Source of the DNA: Pelagibacteraceae bacterium AG-464-P07 | GTDB lineage: Bacteria; Pseudomonadota; Alphaproteobacteria; Pelagibacterales; Pelagibacteraceae | Assembly (NCBI GenBank): GCA_003211695.1 | Contig: QCSA01000003.1 | Coordinates: 1 to 64,000, forward strand | Length of the DNA: 64,000 bases | Direction of reading: 5' to 3' | In this document: piece after piece, positions 27,530-38,219 of the stretch | Numbering within the stretch: the first letter of the stretch is position 1 | How the letters are laid out: each line of letters begins with the position of its first letter | Translations under genes and position numbers: made by a program | Notes under the pieces: generated by a model | The model's database searches: none | Seen by the model: the letters and a program-made list of their open reading frames with translations, nothing else | What the model was told of the DNA's origin: nothing

Positions 27530-28390
27530 TTAAATATTCGTAGCCATTAAAGTTAGAAAAACTAAAAAAGCAAAAAAATTATTACTTTTAAAAAGAATTA
27601 AGCAACTATTTGAATTATTTCTTTCTAGACGAGTCATTTGATAAAAAAGATGCATAACGGGAAAAGTTAAGAAAGTAAAATAATATATTTTATTTCCTTC
27701 CAAGAAACCCAAAATAATTAAAAACAAAACACAGATAAAGTAGCATAGACCAATAAAGATTTTATAATTTTCTTTAAATTTAATAGATGTTGATTTTACT
27801 CCAATTATTTCATCATCATTAATATCCTGAAAGCCATAAATGGTGTCATAGCCTAATGTCCAAAATATGGCTGCGATGTATAATAAAATAGGTTCTAATG
27901 ATATTTCTCCTATAAAAGCAGTCCATCCCATCAAAATACCCCAATTAAAAGTAAGACCTAAAAAAAGTTGAGGCCAGTAAGTTATTCGCTTCATATATGG
28001 ATAAGAGAAGGCAAATGGTATTGATAGTAAACCAAGAACAATTGTTAAAAAATTAAATTGAATTAAAATAATTAAAGCAATGAAACACAATAAAATTATA
28101 TACATAAAAGACTTTTGTGTTGAAATTCTTCCTGAGGGTATAGGTCTATTTTTTGTTCTATCTACTTTTTTGTCAAAATCCTTATCAACGATATCATTAA
28201 ATATACAGCCAGCACTGCGCATTAATACTGAGCCTACAAAAAATAAAATAATATATTTTATAAATAATCTGAATTCTCCAGCTTGATTAAAAGCCAGAGT
28301 TAATCCCCAAAGGCAAGGCCAAAATAAAAGCATAAAACCAATTGGTTTGTCTAGTCTAGTAAGCTCAATGAAAATTTTGATTTTATTCAT
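27530..28390 (-). CDS. ubiA: 4-hydroxybenzoate polyprenyltransferase
   Basis: RLDKPIGFMLLFWPCLWGL, CIFNDIVDKDFDKKVDRTKNRPI. Confidence 0.92.
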   Translation of the reverse strand: MNKIKIFIELTRLDKPIGFMLLFWPCLWGLTLAFNQAGEFRLFIKYIILFFVGSVLMRSAGCIFNDIVDKDFDKKVDRTKNRPIPSGRISTQKSFMYIILLCFIALIILIQFNFLTIVLGLLSIPFAFSYPYMKRITYWPQLFLGLTFNWGILMGWTAFIGEISLEPILLYIAAIFWTLGYDTIYGFQDINDDEIIGVKSTSIKFKENYKIFIGLCYFICVLFLIILGFLEGNKIYYFTFLTFPVMHLFYQMTRLERNNSNSCLILFKSNNFFAFLVFLTLMATNI

Positions 28391-28433
28391 CCAATAATTT
28401 ACTTGTAAATAGCAAAGGGTAGATTCATAATCA

Positions 28434-28850
28434 ATGCGATTCGTTATGAATATTGATTATACTGTCGTTGCGCTCATGTTCCCAGCTATCCCGTTTACGA
28501 TAAGCATCTATAGCAATCGGTTTCATACCCTAAGTAGTTTGATCAGAAAATTACATGATGAATATATTTTTGAAAAACACATTCCTTCTGAATGGAAAAA
28601 ACAACTCATCAATTTGAATGGAAGAATTAAGCTGCTAAGGTATTCTATCGTTTTTGCAAGTTTTGGTTTCTTATTTAATATGCTTACAGTATTTGGACTT
28701 TATTTAAATAGAATATTGGAAGCTAGAATAATTTTTGGTTCCTGTTTGATCGCAATGATAATTTCAATTATTTTTTTTATTAGAGAAATTCAACTTTCCA
28801 CAAAAGCTTTAAAGTTACACTTATCAGATATGAAAATTAAACTAGATTAA
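28434..28850 (+). CDS. DUF2721 family membrane protein
   Basis: ORF 138 aa with TM helices; LMFPAIPFTISIYSNRFHTLSSLIRKLHDEY. Confidence 0.65.
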   Translation: MRFVMNIDYTVVALMFPAIPFTISIYSNRFHTLSSLIRKLHDEYIFEKHIPSEWKKQLINLNGRIKLLRYSIVFASFGFLFNMLTVFGLYLNRILEARIIFGSCLIAMIISIIFFIREIQLSTKALKLHLSDMKIKLD

Positions 28851-29821
28851 GGAATAATAACTGCAGGACCAATTATTTTTCTACCCTCTAAATCTTTGTG
28901 GGCCTGCACGACATCCTCTAATTGGTATTTTTTAAATATTTCTATTTTAATTTTACCCAAACTAATTTTTTTGAACAATTTATCTGCACCTTCCTTTAAT
29001 TCATTTTTTGTTGCTAAGTAATGAAACATAGTGGGTCTTGTAAAATAAAGACTTTTTGGTTGTATTATCTTTTTTACATCAATATTTGCTACAGAACCTG
29101 ATGAATTTCCGAAGGACACCATCATTCCTCTCATTTTTAAGCATTCAATTGATCCTTCAAAAGTATTTTTTCCAACACCATCATAAACAACAGAAACGCC
29201 TTTGCCTTTAGTTAATTCCAAAACTTTTTTTGGAAAATCTTCCTTAGAATAGTTTATTACAAAATCGCAACCATTTTTTTTAGCTATGTCAATTTTTTCA
29301 TCTGATCCAACAGTTCCAATCACTTTGCATCCTAAACTTTTTGCCCATTGACAAAAAATTTGTCCAACACCACCGGCCGCTGCATGAAACAATAAAATCT
29401 CACTTGATGAAATAGGATAAGTTTTGTAAAGCAAATAGTATGCAGTCAAACCTTTTGTCATTAAAGTAGCGGCAATATTAAAATCTACTTCTTCTGGTAT
29501 TTTAACTAAATTTTTTGTGGGATAATTTCTTTCTGATGAATACGCTCCAAGTGGAACACCAGCATATGCTACACGATCGCCAATTGAAAAATCTTTAACT
29601 TTTGATCCAATTTTTTTAATGATACCCGAGCCTTCTGCACCTATGCCAGATGGTAGTTCAATAGGATATAAACCTGAACGATGATAAGTATCTATGAAAT
29701 TTAGTCCTATTGCCTTTTGTTCAATTAATACTTCTTCTGAGCCTGTTTTATCAAGCTCAATTGTTTCAATTTTTAGAACTTCTGGTCCACCAGTTTTTTC
29801 AATTTTTATAACTCTTGTCAT
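28847..29821 (-). CDS. qor: NADPH:quinone reductase (zinc-less MDR)
   Basis: GLNFIDTYHRSGLYP, HAAAGGVGQIFCQWAK. Confidence 0.9.
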   Translation of the reverse strand: MTRVIKIEKTGGPEVLKIETIELDKTGSEEVLIEQKAIGLNFIDTYHRSGLYPIELPSGIGAEGSGIIKKIGSKVKDFSIGDRVAYAGVPLGAYSSERNYPTKNLVKIPEEVDFNIAATLMTKGLTAYYLLYKTYPISSSEILLFHAAAGGVGQIFCQWAKSLGCKVIGTVGSDEKIDIAKKNGCDFVINYSKEDFPKKVLELTKGKGVSVVYDGVGKNTFEGSIECLKMRGMMVSFGNSSGSVANIDVKKIIQPKSLYFTRPTMFHYLATKNELKEGADKLFKKISLGKIKIEIFKKYQLEDVVQAHKDLEGRKIIGPAVIIP

Positions 29822-30660
29822 TATTGAACAAAGTTTCCGCTGTGATAATCTTGATTGGCTTTAATGATTTCTTCTTTAGTATTCATTACAAAAGGACCTC
29901 CTCTTGCAACTGGTTCACCAATAGGTTTTCCTGCTATGACCAGAAATTTACTTTTTTTATTAGCAGAAATATACAAATCATTTCCATTTTGAAGACAAAT
30001 TAGATTTGAATTTTGCAATTGGTCGTGCTTTTTATTTCCTATTTTTATCTCTCCTGTAACTAAGTAAACGAAAGCATTGTGTGAAGAAGGAATAATAAAA
30101 TTAAAAATTTTATCTTTTTCTAATTCTACATCTATGTAAATTGGATCTACTGAAATACCTTTTGCAGGACCAATTTTATCTTGATATTTTCCAGCTATTA
30201 TTTTGATTTTTTTTTCTTGATCTTTAAATTCAGGGATCTCTTTAGGCTCAATATTTTGATAAGAAGGTTTGCTCATTTTTAGTTTTGCGGGCATATTTAC
30301 CCATAATTGAAATCCATGTAATTTTCCTTCTTTCATAATAGGCATTTCAGAATGGATAATTCCACTAGCTGCCGTCATCCATTGTACACTGCCCGGACCT
30401 AAATCACCTTTATTGCCTGTACTGTCCTCGTGTCTAAATTCTCCATTGAGCATATAAGTGACCGTTTCTATTCCTCTGTGGGGATGAGGAGGAAAACCAG
30501 CAATATAATCATCCTTATTTTCAGAACCAAATTCATCAAACATTAAGAATGGATCAATTAAATCAAGTTCAGGGATTCCCATGCTTCTCTTTAGCTTAAC
30601 ACCAGCTCCATCAGATGTTTGAATAGCTTGAACAATTTTATTTACTTCTATAGTCGGCAT
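29821..30660 (-). CDS. Pirin family protein
   Basis: FPPHPHRGIETVTYMLNGEFRHEDSTGN, SVQWMTAASGIIHSEMP. Confidence 0.93.
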   Translation of the reverse strand: MPTIEVNKIVQAIQTSDGAGVKLKRSMGIPELDLIDPFLMFDEFGSENKDDYIAGFPPHPHRGIETVTYMLNGEFRHEDSTGNKGDLGPGSVQWMTAASGIIHSEMPIMKEGKLHGFQLWVNMPAKLKMSKPSYQNIEPKEIPEFKDQEKKIKIIAGKYQDKIGPAKGISVDPIYIDVELEKDKIFNFIIPSSHNAFVYLVTGEIKIGNKKHDQLQNSNLICLQNGNDLYISANKKSKFLVIAGKPIGEPVARGGPFVMNTKEEIIKANQDYHSGNFVQ

Positions 30661-30708
30661 AAAATGATTTTGTTCTAAATGTTAAACTAATTCAAGTAGT
30701 TATATTTT

Positions 30709-31785
30709 TTATTTTCGCAATAAATCTTCTAATTTTTTTGTTTCACCAATTTTAAATATAACAGCATCCTCTTTATGATAACCATACCTATTTGTTGCAT
30801 TTTTAAATCGTACCGGAGGTTCCATTATTGGTTCTAGAGATAATACAACTGTCCCCCAGTGCATGCCAATCACTTTTTTACTTTTTAAATCTTGGGCAAT
30901 ATTTAAAGCTTCTTCGGGATTTGCATGATAGATAGATTTATCTTTTTTTGGCGCCATGGGGTAAAAATTATAGGCTCCTATATTAATAAAGGTTAAATCA
31001 ATAGGCCCATATTTTTCTCCAAGTTCTTTATAAATATTTCCATAGCCAGTGTCACAAGCAAATAATATTTTTTTATCTTTATACTCTATTAAAAAATTAC
31101 CCCACAAAGTTTTATTTGTGTCCCATAAACTTCTTTTAGACCAATGAACCGCAGGCACAAAAGTAATTTTTAAATCATTTACTTTTATTTCATCATACCA
31201 GTCCATTTCTTTTACATCTGAATAACCATTTCTTGTAAAATATTTTCCGAGTTTGAGAGGAGCTAAAACTTTGGCTTTTTTGTAAGGAAATCTTTGTATG
31301 GTTCTAGTGCTCAAGTGATCGTAATGATTATGTGTTAATAAAAATAAATTTACCTCTGGTATCTCCTTAAGATTAATTGCAGGATCTACATATCTTTTGG
31401 GACCAAAGATTAAAGGTCCCATATTTTTTTCAAAAACAGGATCAGTAATGATAGTGGTATTACCAAGTTTGATTAAAAATGTAGCGTGTCCTATCCAAGT
31501 CACATAATCTTTGTTTTTATATTTTTTAAGATTTTCTAAAACTTCTTTTTTATTTATGACATGATTTGGTGGAATATTTATATTAAGTTTATTTTTTTCT
31601 TTATTGAATATCTTAAAACTCCAATTAAAAGAAGGATCCCTTTGAGGAGAGCCTTCGGGATTTCTAAAAGTTCCATCTGGTAAGTGATGATAAGGTCTTT
31701 CTTTCATAGTTTTTGCAAAAGTACTATAATTTAAAAAAAAAAAGTTAATAACAATGAATAGAACAATGTAAAGTTTTTTTTTCAT
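30709..31785 (-). CDS. Exported MBL-fold metallohydrolase (NAPE-PLD-like)
   Basis: Signal peptide; WIGHATFLIKLGNTTIITDPVF, LTHNHYDHL, CDTGYG, GMHWGT. Confidence 0.88.
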   Translation of the reverse strand: MKKKLYIVLFIVINFFFLNYSTFAKTMKERPYHHLPDGTFRNPEGSPQRDPSFNWSFKIFNKEKNKLNINIPPNHVINKKEVLENLKKYKNKDYVTWIGHATFLIKLGNTTIITDPVFEKNMGPLIFGPKRYVDPAINLKEIPEVNLFLLTHNHYDHLSTRTIQRFPYKKAKVLAPLKLGKYFTRNGYSDVKEMDWYDEIKVNDLKITFVPAVHWSKRSLWDTNKTLWGNFLIEYKDKKILFACDTGYGNIYKELGEKYGPIDLTFINIGAYNFYPMAPKKDKSIYHANPEEALNIAQDLKSKKVIGMHWGTVVLSLEPIMEPPVRFKNATNRYGYHKEDAVIFKIGETKKLEDLLRK

Positions 31786-32503
31786 GACTTCTAAAATAAG
31801 ACTATATTTTTCTGATAAGATTGAAAGTGATTTGGTAGCGCATCTAAATAAAAACCAATCACATTATATCAAAAATGTAATGAGATTAAAACCAGGGGAA
31901 AATTTATCTATTTTTAATAGTTATGGTGAATGGAATTCAAAAATCGAAAGTTACCAGAAAGGAAAGGCACATATAAAGGTTTTAGATAAAGTGCGAGATA
32001 GAGATAACGAAAAAAAAATTTGGCTAGCATTTGCACCATTAAAACAAAATCCATTAAATTTTATGATACAGAAAGCCACAGAACTTGGTATTCAAAAATT
32101 TATTCCTTTAGTATGTGAAAGATCGATAGTAAAAAATATTAACGCTGAAAGAATTAAAAAGATTATAATTGAATCGAGTGAACAATCAAATCGACTTTCA
32201 ATACCAGAAATAAAAAAAATTGAACCATTAAAAAATTTTCTGAAAATTTTTTCAAAAAATGGATGTATAATTTTTTGTGATATAAATTCTAACAAAAAAA
32301 ACTTAAAAGAAATTTTAAGGAAAAAGATTGAAGGACCAATATGTATTCTTGTAGGCCCCGAGGGAGATTTTTCTGAAAACGAAAGACAATTAATAATCAG
32401 TCTCAATCAAGCATATCCTTTATCTTTAGCCTCCAATATATTGCGAGCTGAAACAGCTGCCATAGCGGCTATTACTATTGTTAATTTTCAGCTTAATTTG
32501 TAA
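31784..32503 (+). CDS. rsmE: 16S rRNA (uracil1498-N3)-methyltransferase
   Basis: ESSEQSNRLSIPEI, ILVGPEGDFSENE, LRAETAAIAA. Confidence 0.92.
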   Translation: MTSKIRLYFSDKIESDLVAHLNKNQSHYIKNVMRLKPGENLSIFNSYGEWNSKIESYQKGKAHIKVLDKVRDRDNEKKIWLAFAPLKQNPLNFMIQKATELGIQKFIPLVCERSIVKNINAERIKKIIIESSEQSNRLSIPEIKKIEPLKNFLKIFSKNGCIIFCDINSNKKNLKEILRKKIEGPICILVGPEGDFSENERQLIISLNQAYPLSLASNILRAETAAIAAITIVNFQLNL

Positions 32504-32589
32504 TAATTTTTATACAAAAATGTCGCAAGAAAATTAGTATATCTTTTGCGTTATTCAGGTATGTATATAGTGGGTTTATTGAGAAAAAA

Positions 32590-32844
32590 ATGAGTACTTC
32601 GTATACAATTTTAGCGTCGGTCATTGGTCTTTTATTGTTATTTCTATACCTGTCGTGGATGTATGTTTCAGCGAAATATGTATGGTTAAAGGACAATAAT
32701 AATTCAGTTACAGAAAAAAATCCAAAGCGATGGAAAAACATTGTGGATTCAAAAAATAGAGACCTTGGATGGTTTGATTTAGGCAATCACATAATAATTA
32801 TAGGAGTTGTTTTGTTTGCAATATTTATTGTAAAGAATACATAA
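32590..32844 (+). CDS. Small two-TM protein heading the cox operon, paralogous to the petA N-terminus
   Basis: MSTSYTILASVIGLLLLFLYLSWMYVSAKYV...NHIIIIGVVLFAIFIVKNT; immediately upstream of coxB. Confidence 0.8.
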   Translation: MSTSYTILASVIGLLLLFLYLSWMYVSAKYVWLKDNNNSVTEKNPKRWKNIVDSKNRDLGWFDLGNHIIIIGVVLFAIFIVKNT

Positions 32845-32848
32845 AAAA

Positions 32849-33697
32849 ATGTTTCCGTTAATAGTGGCACATATTTTTGTTTTGATAATTGTGGCTTCGG
32901 TCGCCTTTCATTTTTGGTCTCCTTGGTGGTGGACTCCCGTTGCTTCTAATTGGGGAGGGATGGACGATACAATCCTTCTTACATTTTGGGTAACCGGAGC
33001 AGTGTTTATTGCAGTGTGTTTGTTCATGGCTTATTGCATATGGCGTTATCGTTATCAGAAAGATAGAAAAGCTGAATATAAGCCTGAAGATAAAAAATTA
33101 GAATTTCATCTTACTTGGTTAACCACACTAGGCGTGATAGTTATGCTAGCCCCAGGACTTGTGGTTTGGCATAAATATGTAACAGTTCCTGAAGATGCTC
33201 TTAACGTTGAAGTCGTAGCTTATCAATGGGGTTGGAAATATAGATTACCTGGTGAAGATGATATTTTAGGTAAGACCGAAATAAAATTTATAAGTGACGA
33301 AAATCCTTTTGGTTTAAATTTAAAAGATCCAAATGGCAAAGACGATATATTAGTAGATAGTGGCGACCTTCATTTACAGATAGATAAACCTGTTAAATTT
33401 CTACTTCGATCTATAGATGTTCTTCATAATTTTTATGTTCCCCAGTTTAGAGGAAAGATGGATATGGTTCCAGGTCATGTTACCTATTATTGGTTAACTC
33501 CGATAAGAACCGGAGATTTTGAAGTTTTGTGTGCAGAATTTTGTGGGGTTGGACATTATGCAATGAGAGGTCGTGTTATTGTAGATGATGAAAAAAATTA
33601 CAATCAATGGTTGGCTCAACAAATTACCTTTGAAAAGATGTTAGCTCAAAATAAAATAGATAACAAATCATTGAAACTAGTAAAAAATATAGAATGA
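32849..33697 (+). CDS. coxB: Cytochrome c oxidase subunit II
   Basis: EVVAYQWGWKYRLPG, LRSIDVLHNFYVPQFRGKMDMVPG, CAEFCGVGHYAMRG (CuA). Confidence 0.96.
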   Translation: MFPLIVAHIFVLIIVASVAFHFWSPWWWTPVASNWGGMDDTILLTFWVTGAVFIAVCLFMAYCIWRYRYQKDRKAEYKPEDKKLEFHLTWLTTLGVIVMLAPGLVVWHKYVTVPEDALNVEVVAYQWGWKYRLPGEDDILGKTEIKFISDENPFGLNLKDPNGKDDILVDSGDLHLQIDKPVKFLLRSIDVLHNFYVPQFRGKMDMVPGHVTYYWLTPIRTGDFEVLCAEFCGVGHYAMRGRVIVDDEKNYNQWLAQQITFEKMLAQNKIDNKSLKLVKNIE

Positions 33698-33736
33698 ATT
33701 TAATGATACTATTATTTATGATAAGGCTTAGAAATT

Positions 33737-35575
33737 ATGTCTGATGAATTTGAACATAAAATAGAAACAAAGGCAGATACCATAGCTGATGCGGGATCGG
33801 TTACTTCTGGATCAACAGCTGGTATTGATTATGTTCCAGCGCATGAAAGGCCAGATCAAGAACTTTATCATTCACATAGTTGGTGGACAACATATGTGTT
33901 TTCTCAAGATGCAAAATATATTGGAATTCAATATGCCCTTACAGCAATAGGTACAGGATTAATTGGATTGGTGCTTTCATGGATGATGAGATTACAACTT
34001 GCTTTTCCTGGCTTGGGTATTCTCGAACCTTCTTCATATTATCAGTTCATTACCATGCACGGAATGATTATGGTAATTTATTTGCTCACCGCACTATTTC
34101 TAGGTGGGTTTGGAAATCTTCTTATTCCACTCATGTGCGGAGCTCGAGATATGGCTTTCCCTTATGTAAATATGATTAGTTATTGGGCATTCCTATTGGC
34201 AGTGATAATTCTACTCGCAAGCTTTTTTGTTCCCGGTGGACCAACTGGAGCCGGTTGGACTTTATATCCACCTCAAGCAATAACCTCAGGGACACCAGGA
34301 AGTTCAGCGGGTATTGTATTAATGTTGATATCCCTTTGTGTTTTCGTAGCAGGTTTTACGATGGGTGGTCTAAATTATATTATTACCATGTTGCAATCTC
34401 GTGCTCGTGGAATGACTTTAATGAGATTGCCTCTTACTTGTTGGGGTATTTTTACAGCAACGGTACTTGCTTTGTTGGCTTTCCCTGCACTCTTGGTTGG
34501 TTGCATAATGATGACGCTTGATAGTTTATTGGGTACAAGTTTTTTTATGCCTGCAATGATTTCAATGGGAGAACATCTATCTTATGATGGTGGCAGTCCA
34601 CTATTATTTCAGCATCTTTTTTGGTTCTTTGGTCATCCCGAAGTTTATATTATAGCATTACCAGCTTTTGGTATCATTTCAGATCTTATATCGGTTCATG
34701 CTAGAAAAAATATTTTTGGTTATAGAATGATGGTTTGGGCAATCGTAGGCATCGGTGCTTTAAGCTTCTTTGTTTGGGCTCACCATATGTATGTTAGTGG
34801 AATGACACCTTGGTTTGGTTACTTTTTTGCAACCACAACTTTGATTATTGCTGTTCCAACAGCGATTAAAGTTTACAATTGGGTTTTAACTCTTTGGAGA
34901 GGAAATATTCAATTAACTTTGCCGATGCTATTTTCCTTAGCCTTCATCGTTACATTTGTTAACGGAGGATTAACAGGTATATTTTTAGGAAATGTAACAG
35001 TAGATGTACCTCTATCTGATACTTATTTTGTAGTTGCTCATTTTCATATGGTTATGGGGATAGCTCCTATTTTAGTCGTATTCGGTGCCATTTATCATTG
35101 GTTCCCTTTGATTACTGGAAGAATGTTAAATGAAGGAATGGGCAGAATCCATTTTTGGATAACCTTTTTAGGCTCTTATGCAATTTATTTTCCAATGCAC
35201 TATCAAGGATTTGTGGGAGTACCGAGAAGATATTTTGAAATCTATGACAGTCCATACATAGCCACGTCAACACTTCATCTAAATGTATTTATTACCATAG
35301 CTGCTTTGATTGTTGGTGCTGCTCAACTGGTATTTTTATTTAATTTGATATATAGCGCTCGAGCAGGAGAAAAGTCCGAAAAAAATCCTTGGAAAGCAAA
35401 CTCTTTAGAATGGTTAACTCCTGAAATGCCTCCTGGGCATGGAAATTTTGGAAAAGAATTACCAGTGGTTTACCGTTGGGCTTATGATTTTAATGTTCCT
35501 GGGGCTGACAAAGATTATATTCCGCAAACTGTTCCTCCAAGTGAAGTAAGATCTGCCAAGGTTGAAAAAACATGA
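33737..35575 (+). CDS. coxA: Cytochrome c oxidase subunit I
   Basis: QHLFWFFGHPEVYIIALPAFG, WAHHMYVSGM, VVAHFHMVMG. Confidence 0.98.
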   Translation: MSDEFEHKIETKADTIADAGSVTSGSTAGIDYVPAHERPDQELYHSHSWWTTYVFSQDAKYIGIQYALTAIGTGLIGLVLSWMMRLQLAFPGLGILEPSSYYQFITMHGMIMVIYLLTALFLGGFGNLLIPLMCGARDMAFPYVNMISYWAFLLAVIILLASFFVPGGPTGAGWTLYPPQAITSGTPGSSAGIVLMLISLCVFVAGFTMGGLNYIITMLQSRARGMTLMRLPLTCWGIFTATVLALLAFPALLVGCIMMTLDSLLGTSFFMPAMISMGEHLSYDGGSPLLFQHLFWFFGHPEVYIIALPAFGIISDLISVHARKNIFGYRMMVWAIVGIGALSFFVWAHHMYVSGMTPWFGYFFATTTLIIAVPTAIKVYNWVLTLWRGNIQLTLPMLFSLAFIVTFVNGGLTGIFLGNVTVDVPLSDTYFVVAHFHMVMGIAPILVVFGAIYHWFPLITGRMLNEGMGRIHFWITFLGSYAIYFPMHYQGFVGVPRRYFEIYDSPYIATSTLHLNVFITIAALIVGAAQLVFLFNLIYSARAGEKSEKNPWKANSLEWLTPEMPPGHGNFGKELPVVYRWAYDFNVPGADKDYIPQTVPPSEVRSAKVEKT

Positions 35576-36204
35576 AAAAAGAAGAAGGCATTTTTAAAAT
35601 ACTTTCACAAAAACCTTGGGAAGCATCCCAGGCAGTGATCGATAATGATCATGATGGTAAAACTTTTGGAATAAGCAAAGCAAAACTCGGTGTTAGAACA
35701 ATAATGACTGTTAGTACAGTTATCTTCTCTTTATTTATTGTTGCTTACGCAGATAGAATGTTAATTCATGACTGGAGAAGTATGCCAGAACCTTGGTTGC
35801 TTTGGGTGAATACGGCTGTTCTAATAATGAATAGTTATTTCTTTCATAATGTTAAAATTTCTGCAGACCAAAATAATAGCAAAGAAATTAAAAGAGGACT
35901 CTATACTGTTGGCCTTTTAGCTTACTCATTTCTTATTGGTCAAATAATAGTTTGGTATCAACTTTTGAGTCTTGGTTATTTCGCAGCATCAAATGTTGCA
36001 AATGCTTTTTTCTATCTTTTTACAGCATTGCATGGCCTACATTTGTTAGGAGGTCTATATTTTTGGGGAAGAGTTACATCAAAATTTTTAAAAGGAAATT
36101 ACAAATTACCAAGTGTACAACATGCGATCGAACTTTGTGCAATTTACTGGCATTTTTTACTATTTGTTTGGTTGGTGTTGTTTGGCTTAATGTTATTTAC
36201 TTAA
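35572..36204 (+). CDS. Cytochrome c oxidase subunit III-like protein (first of two)
   Basis: Multi-TM; ALHGLHLLGGLYFWG...IELCAIYWHFLLFVWLVLFGLM. Confidence 0.85.
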   Translation: MKKEEGIFKILSQKPWEASQAVIDNDHDGKTFGISKAKLGVRTIMTVSTVIFSLFIVAYADRMLIHDWRSMPEPWLLWVNTAVLIMNSYFFHNVKISADQNNSKEIKRGLYTVGLLAYSFLIGQIIVWYQLLSLGYFAASNVANAFFYLFTALHGLHLLGGLYFWGRVTSKFLKGNYKLPSVQHAIELCAIYWHFLLFVWLVLFGLMLFT

Positions 36205-36213
36205 AGGAAAAAA

Positions 36214-36918
36214 ATGGATCAGGCTGCTCTAAAAAAACTTCCAAGAGGATGGAAAAGTATCCCTAGTGATTTAGGTTCAGATCAAACTGCGTTCAAAGGA
36301 GTTAATTGGGGCAAAGGGATGATGTGGATTTTCTTATTAAGTGATACATTTATTTTTAGTTGTTTCCTACTTTCTTATATGACAGGACGTGGATCAACTG
36401 TTCAGCCTTGGCCTAACCCAAGCGAAGTATTTGCACTAGACGCGTTTGGCGTACCTGTTCCGTTATTATTAATTGCAATTATGACTTTTGTTTTAATTAC
36501 AAGCAGCGGAACCATGGCTATGGCTGTTAAATATGGTTATGAAAAAAATAAAAAATTATGTGGGATATTTTTATTATTAACAGCACTTGGTGGACTCACC
36601 TTTGTTGGTATGCAGGCGTTTGAATGGTCAAAACTAATACATGAGGGAGTAAGACCTTGGGAAAATCCTTTTGGCGCTCCTCAATTTGGTTCTTTCTTTT
36701 TTATGATTACAGGTTTTCATGGAACTCACGTTTCCATTGGAGTGATTTTTCTGTTTATTTTTACAAGAAAAGTTTTTAGAGGAGATTTTGACAGTGGAAG
36801 AAAAGGTTATTTCACCTCTATGAAATCAAATTATGTCGCAATAGAAATATTAGGACTTTACTGGCATTTTGTTGATTTAGTTTGGGTATTTATTTTTGCA
36901 TTCTTTTATTTGTGGTAA
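36214..36918 (+). CDS. coxC: Cytochrome c oxidase subunit III (second of two)
   Basis: MITGFHGTHVSIGVIFLF...SNYVAIEILGLYWHFVDLVWVFIF. Confidence 0.92.
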   Translation: MDQAALKKLPRGWKSIPSDLGSDQTAFKGVNWGKGMMWIFLLSDTFIFSCFLLSYMTGRGSTVQPWPNPSEVFALDAFGVPVPLLLIAIMTFVLITSSGTMAMAVKYGYEKNKKLCGIFLLLTALGGLTFVGMQAFEWSKLIHEGVRPWENPFGAPQFGSFFFMITGFHGTHVSIGVIFLFIFTRKVFRGDFDSGRKGYFTSMKSNYVAIEILGLYWHFVDLVWVFIFAFFYLW

Positions 36919-37262
36919 AATTGAATATGGCGGAAAATATTAAAAAAGAACAAGCAACAACACATAAATTAGGCATTTATCTTTGGATTTGGGGTCTATT
37001 ATTTGTTCTTAGTTTTTTTTCATACATGGTTGACTGGTTACAATTTCAAGGTTTATTAAGATGGACTTTAATTTTAATATTCATGTTTTTGAAAGCAGGT
37101 TTAATTATGGCATTCTTTATGCATTTATTTTGGGAACGTTATACACTTGTAAATGTTCTACTTTGGCCAATGACTGCAATAGCAACTTTTGTTGGACTAA
37201 TGGTTGCAGAATCAAAATATACTGTTTTCACAAGATTTTTTTATTTCGTTTTAGGAAGTTAA
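36882..37262 (+). CDS. Cytochrome c oxidase subunit IV-like protein
   Basis: ORF 126 aa, three TM helices; MAFFMHLFWERYTLVNVLLWPM; true start probably MAENIKKEQ (36927). Confidence 0.75.
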   Translation: MGIYFCILLFVVKLNMAENIKKEQATTHKLGIYLWIWGLLFVLSFFSYMVDWLQFQGLLRWTLILIFMFLKAGLIMAFFMHLFWERYTLVNVLLWPMTAIATFVGLMVAESKYTVFTRFFYFVLGS

Positions 37263-37281
37263 ATAACTTTTAGGAAATCAA

Positions 37282-38193
37282 TTGCTTAATACTAGCACTA
37301 AATCAGAAACGCTGAAGTTAGATTTTTTTAGTTATCTAAAGGCTTTGTTTAATCTTATGAAGCCTCGAGTAATGTCATTAGTAATTTTTACTTGTGTAGT
37401 AGGTTTATTGATTGCGCCCATAAAAGTAAATTTTTTTAATGCAATCTTTTCTATCCTTGCAGTAGCTTTGGGTTCAGGTGCTGCTGGTGCATTAAATATG
37501 TGGTATGAGGCAGATTTAGATTCAGTAATGAGCAGAACATGTCTTAGGCCAATTCCAACAGGAAAGGTTACTAAAAATCAGGCTTTGATTTTTGGAATTT
37601 TAGCTTCACTAATTTCAGTAGTAGCATTATATTTTTTTTCAAATTTAGTTGCTTCATTTATATTAGCAACCACAATTTTATTTTATGTTTTTATTTACAC
37701 AATTTGGCTTAAACAAAAAACTCCACAAAACATTGTTATTGGTGGGGCAGCAGGAGCTTTACCACCTATAATAGGCTGGGCTATTGCAACGGGAGATATA
37801 GCACTTCAGCCTGTTATATTATTTTTAATTATTTTTATTTGGACACCTTCTCATTTTTGGGCACTCAGCTTATATAAAACAGAAGATTATAGAAAAGCTA
37901 ATATTCCAATGCTACCAGTTACATCTGGAGTAAAAACAACTAAACTAAATATTTTTGTTTACGCTTTACTATTGTTTCCAATTGTTTTAGCACCATTTTT
38001 TCTTGAATATTTTGGTTTAATTTATTTGTTATTTTCAGGAATACTGGGTTTTTATTATGTATTTATCTGTTACAGATTATTGAGAGCAAATGAAACTAAA
38101 TTAGAAAAGAAAATTGCCAAACAAATATTTGGTTTTTCGATTTTTTATCTCTTCATGATTTTTGCTTCTATCTTAATAGATAGAATAATATAA
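37282..38193 (+). CDS. ctaB: Protoheme IX farnesyltransferase
   Basis: NLMKPRVMSLVIFTCVVGL, NMWYEADLDSVMSRTCLRPIPTG. Confidence 0.95.
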   Translation: MLNTSTKSETLKLDFFSYLKALFNLMKPRVMSLVIFTCVVGLLIAPIKVNFFNAIFSILAVALGSGAAGALNMWYEADLDSVMSRTCLRPIPTGKVTKNQALIFGILASLISVVALYFFSNLVASFILATTILFYVFIYTIWLKQKTPQNIVIGGAAGALPPIIGWAIATGDIALQPVILFLIIFIWTPSHFWALSLYKTEDYRKANIPMLPVTSGVKTTKLNIFVYALLLFPIVLAPFFLEYFGLIYLLFSGILGFYYVFICYRLLRANETKLEKKIAKQIFGFSIFYLFMIFASILIDRII

Positions 38194-38219
38194 AATTTTA
38201 AAAAAATTACATTTAATTA

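Noticed and set aside
33880-34521. Plus-strand ORFs of 99 and 112 aa inside coxA
   Set aside because: Out-of-frame overlap with a clear coxA
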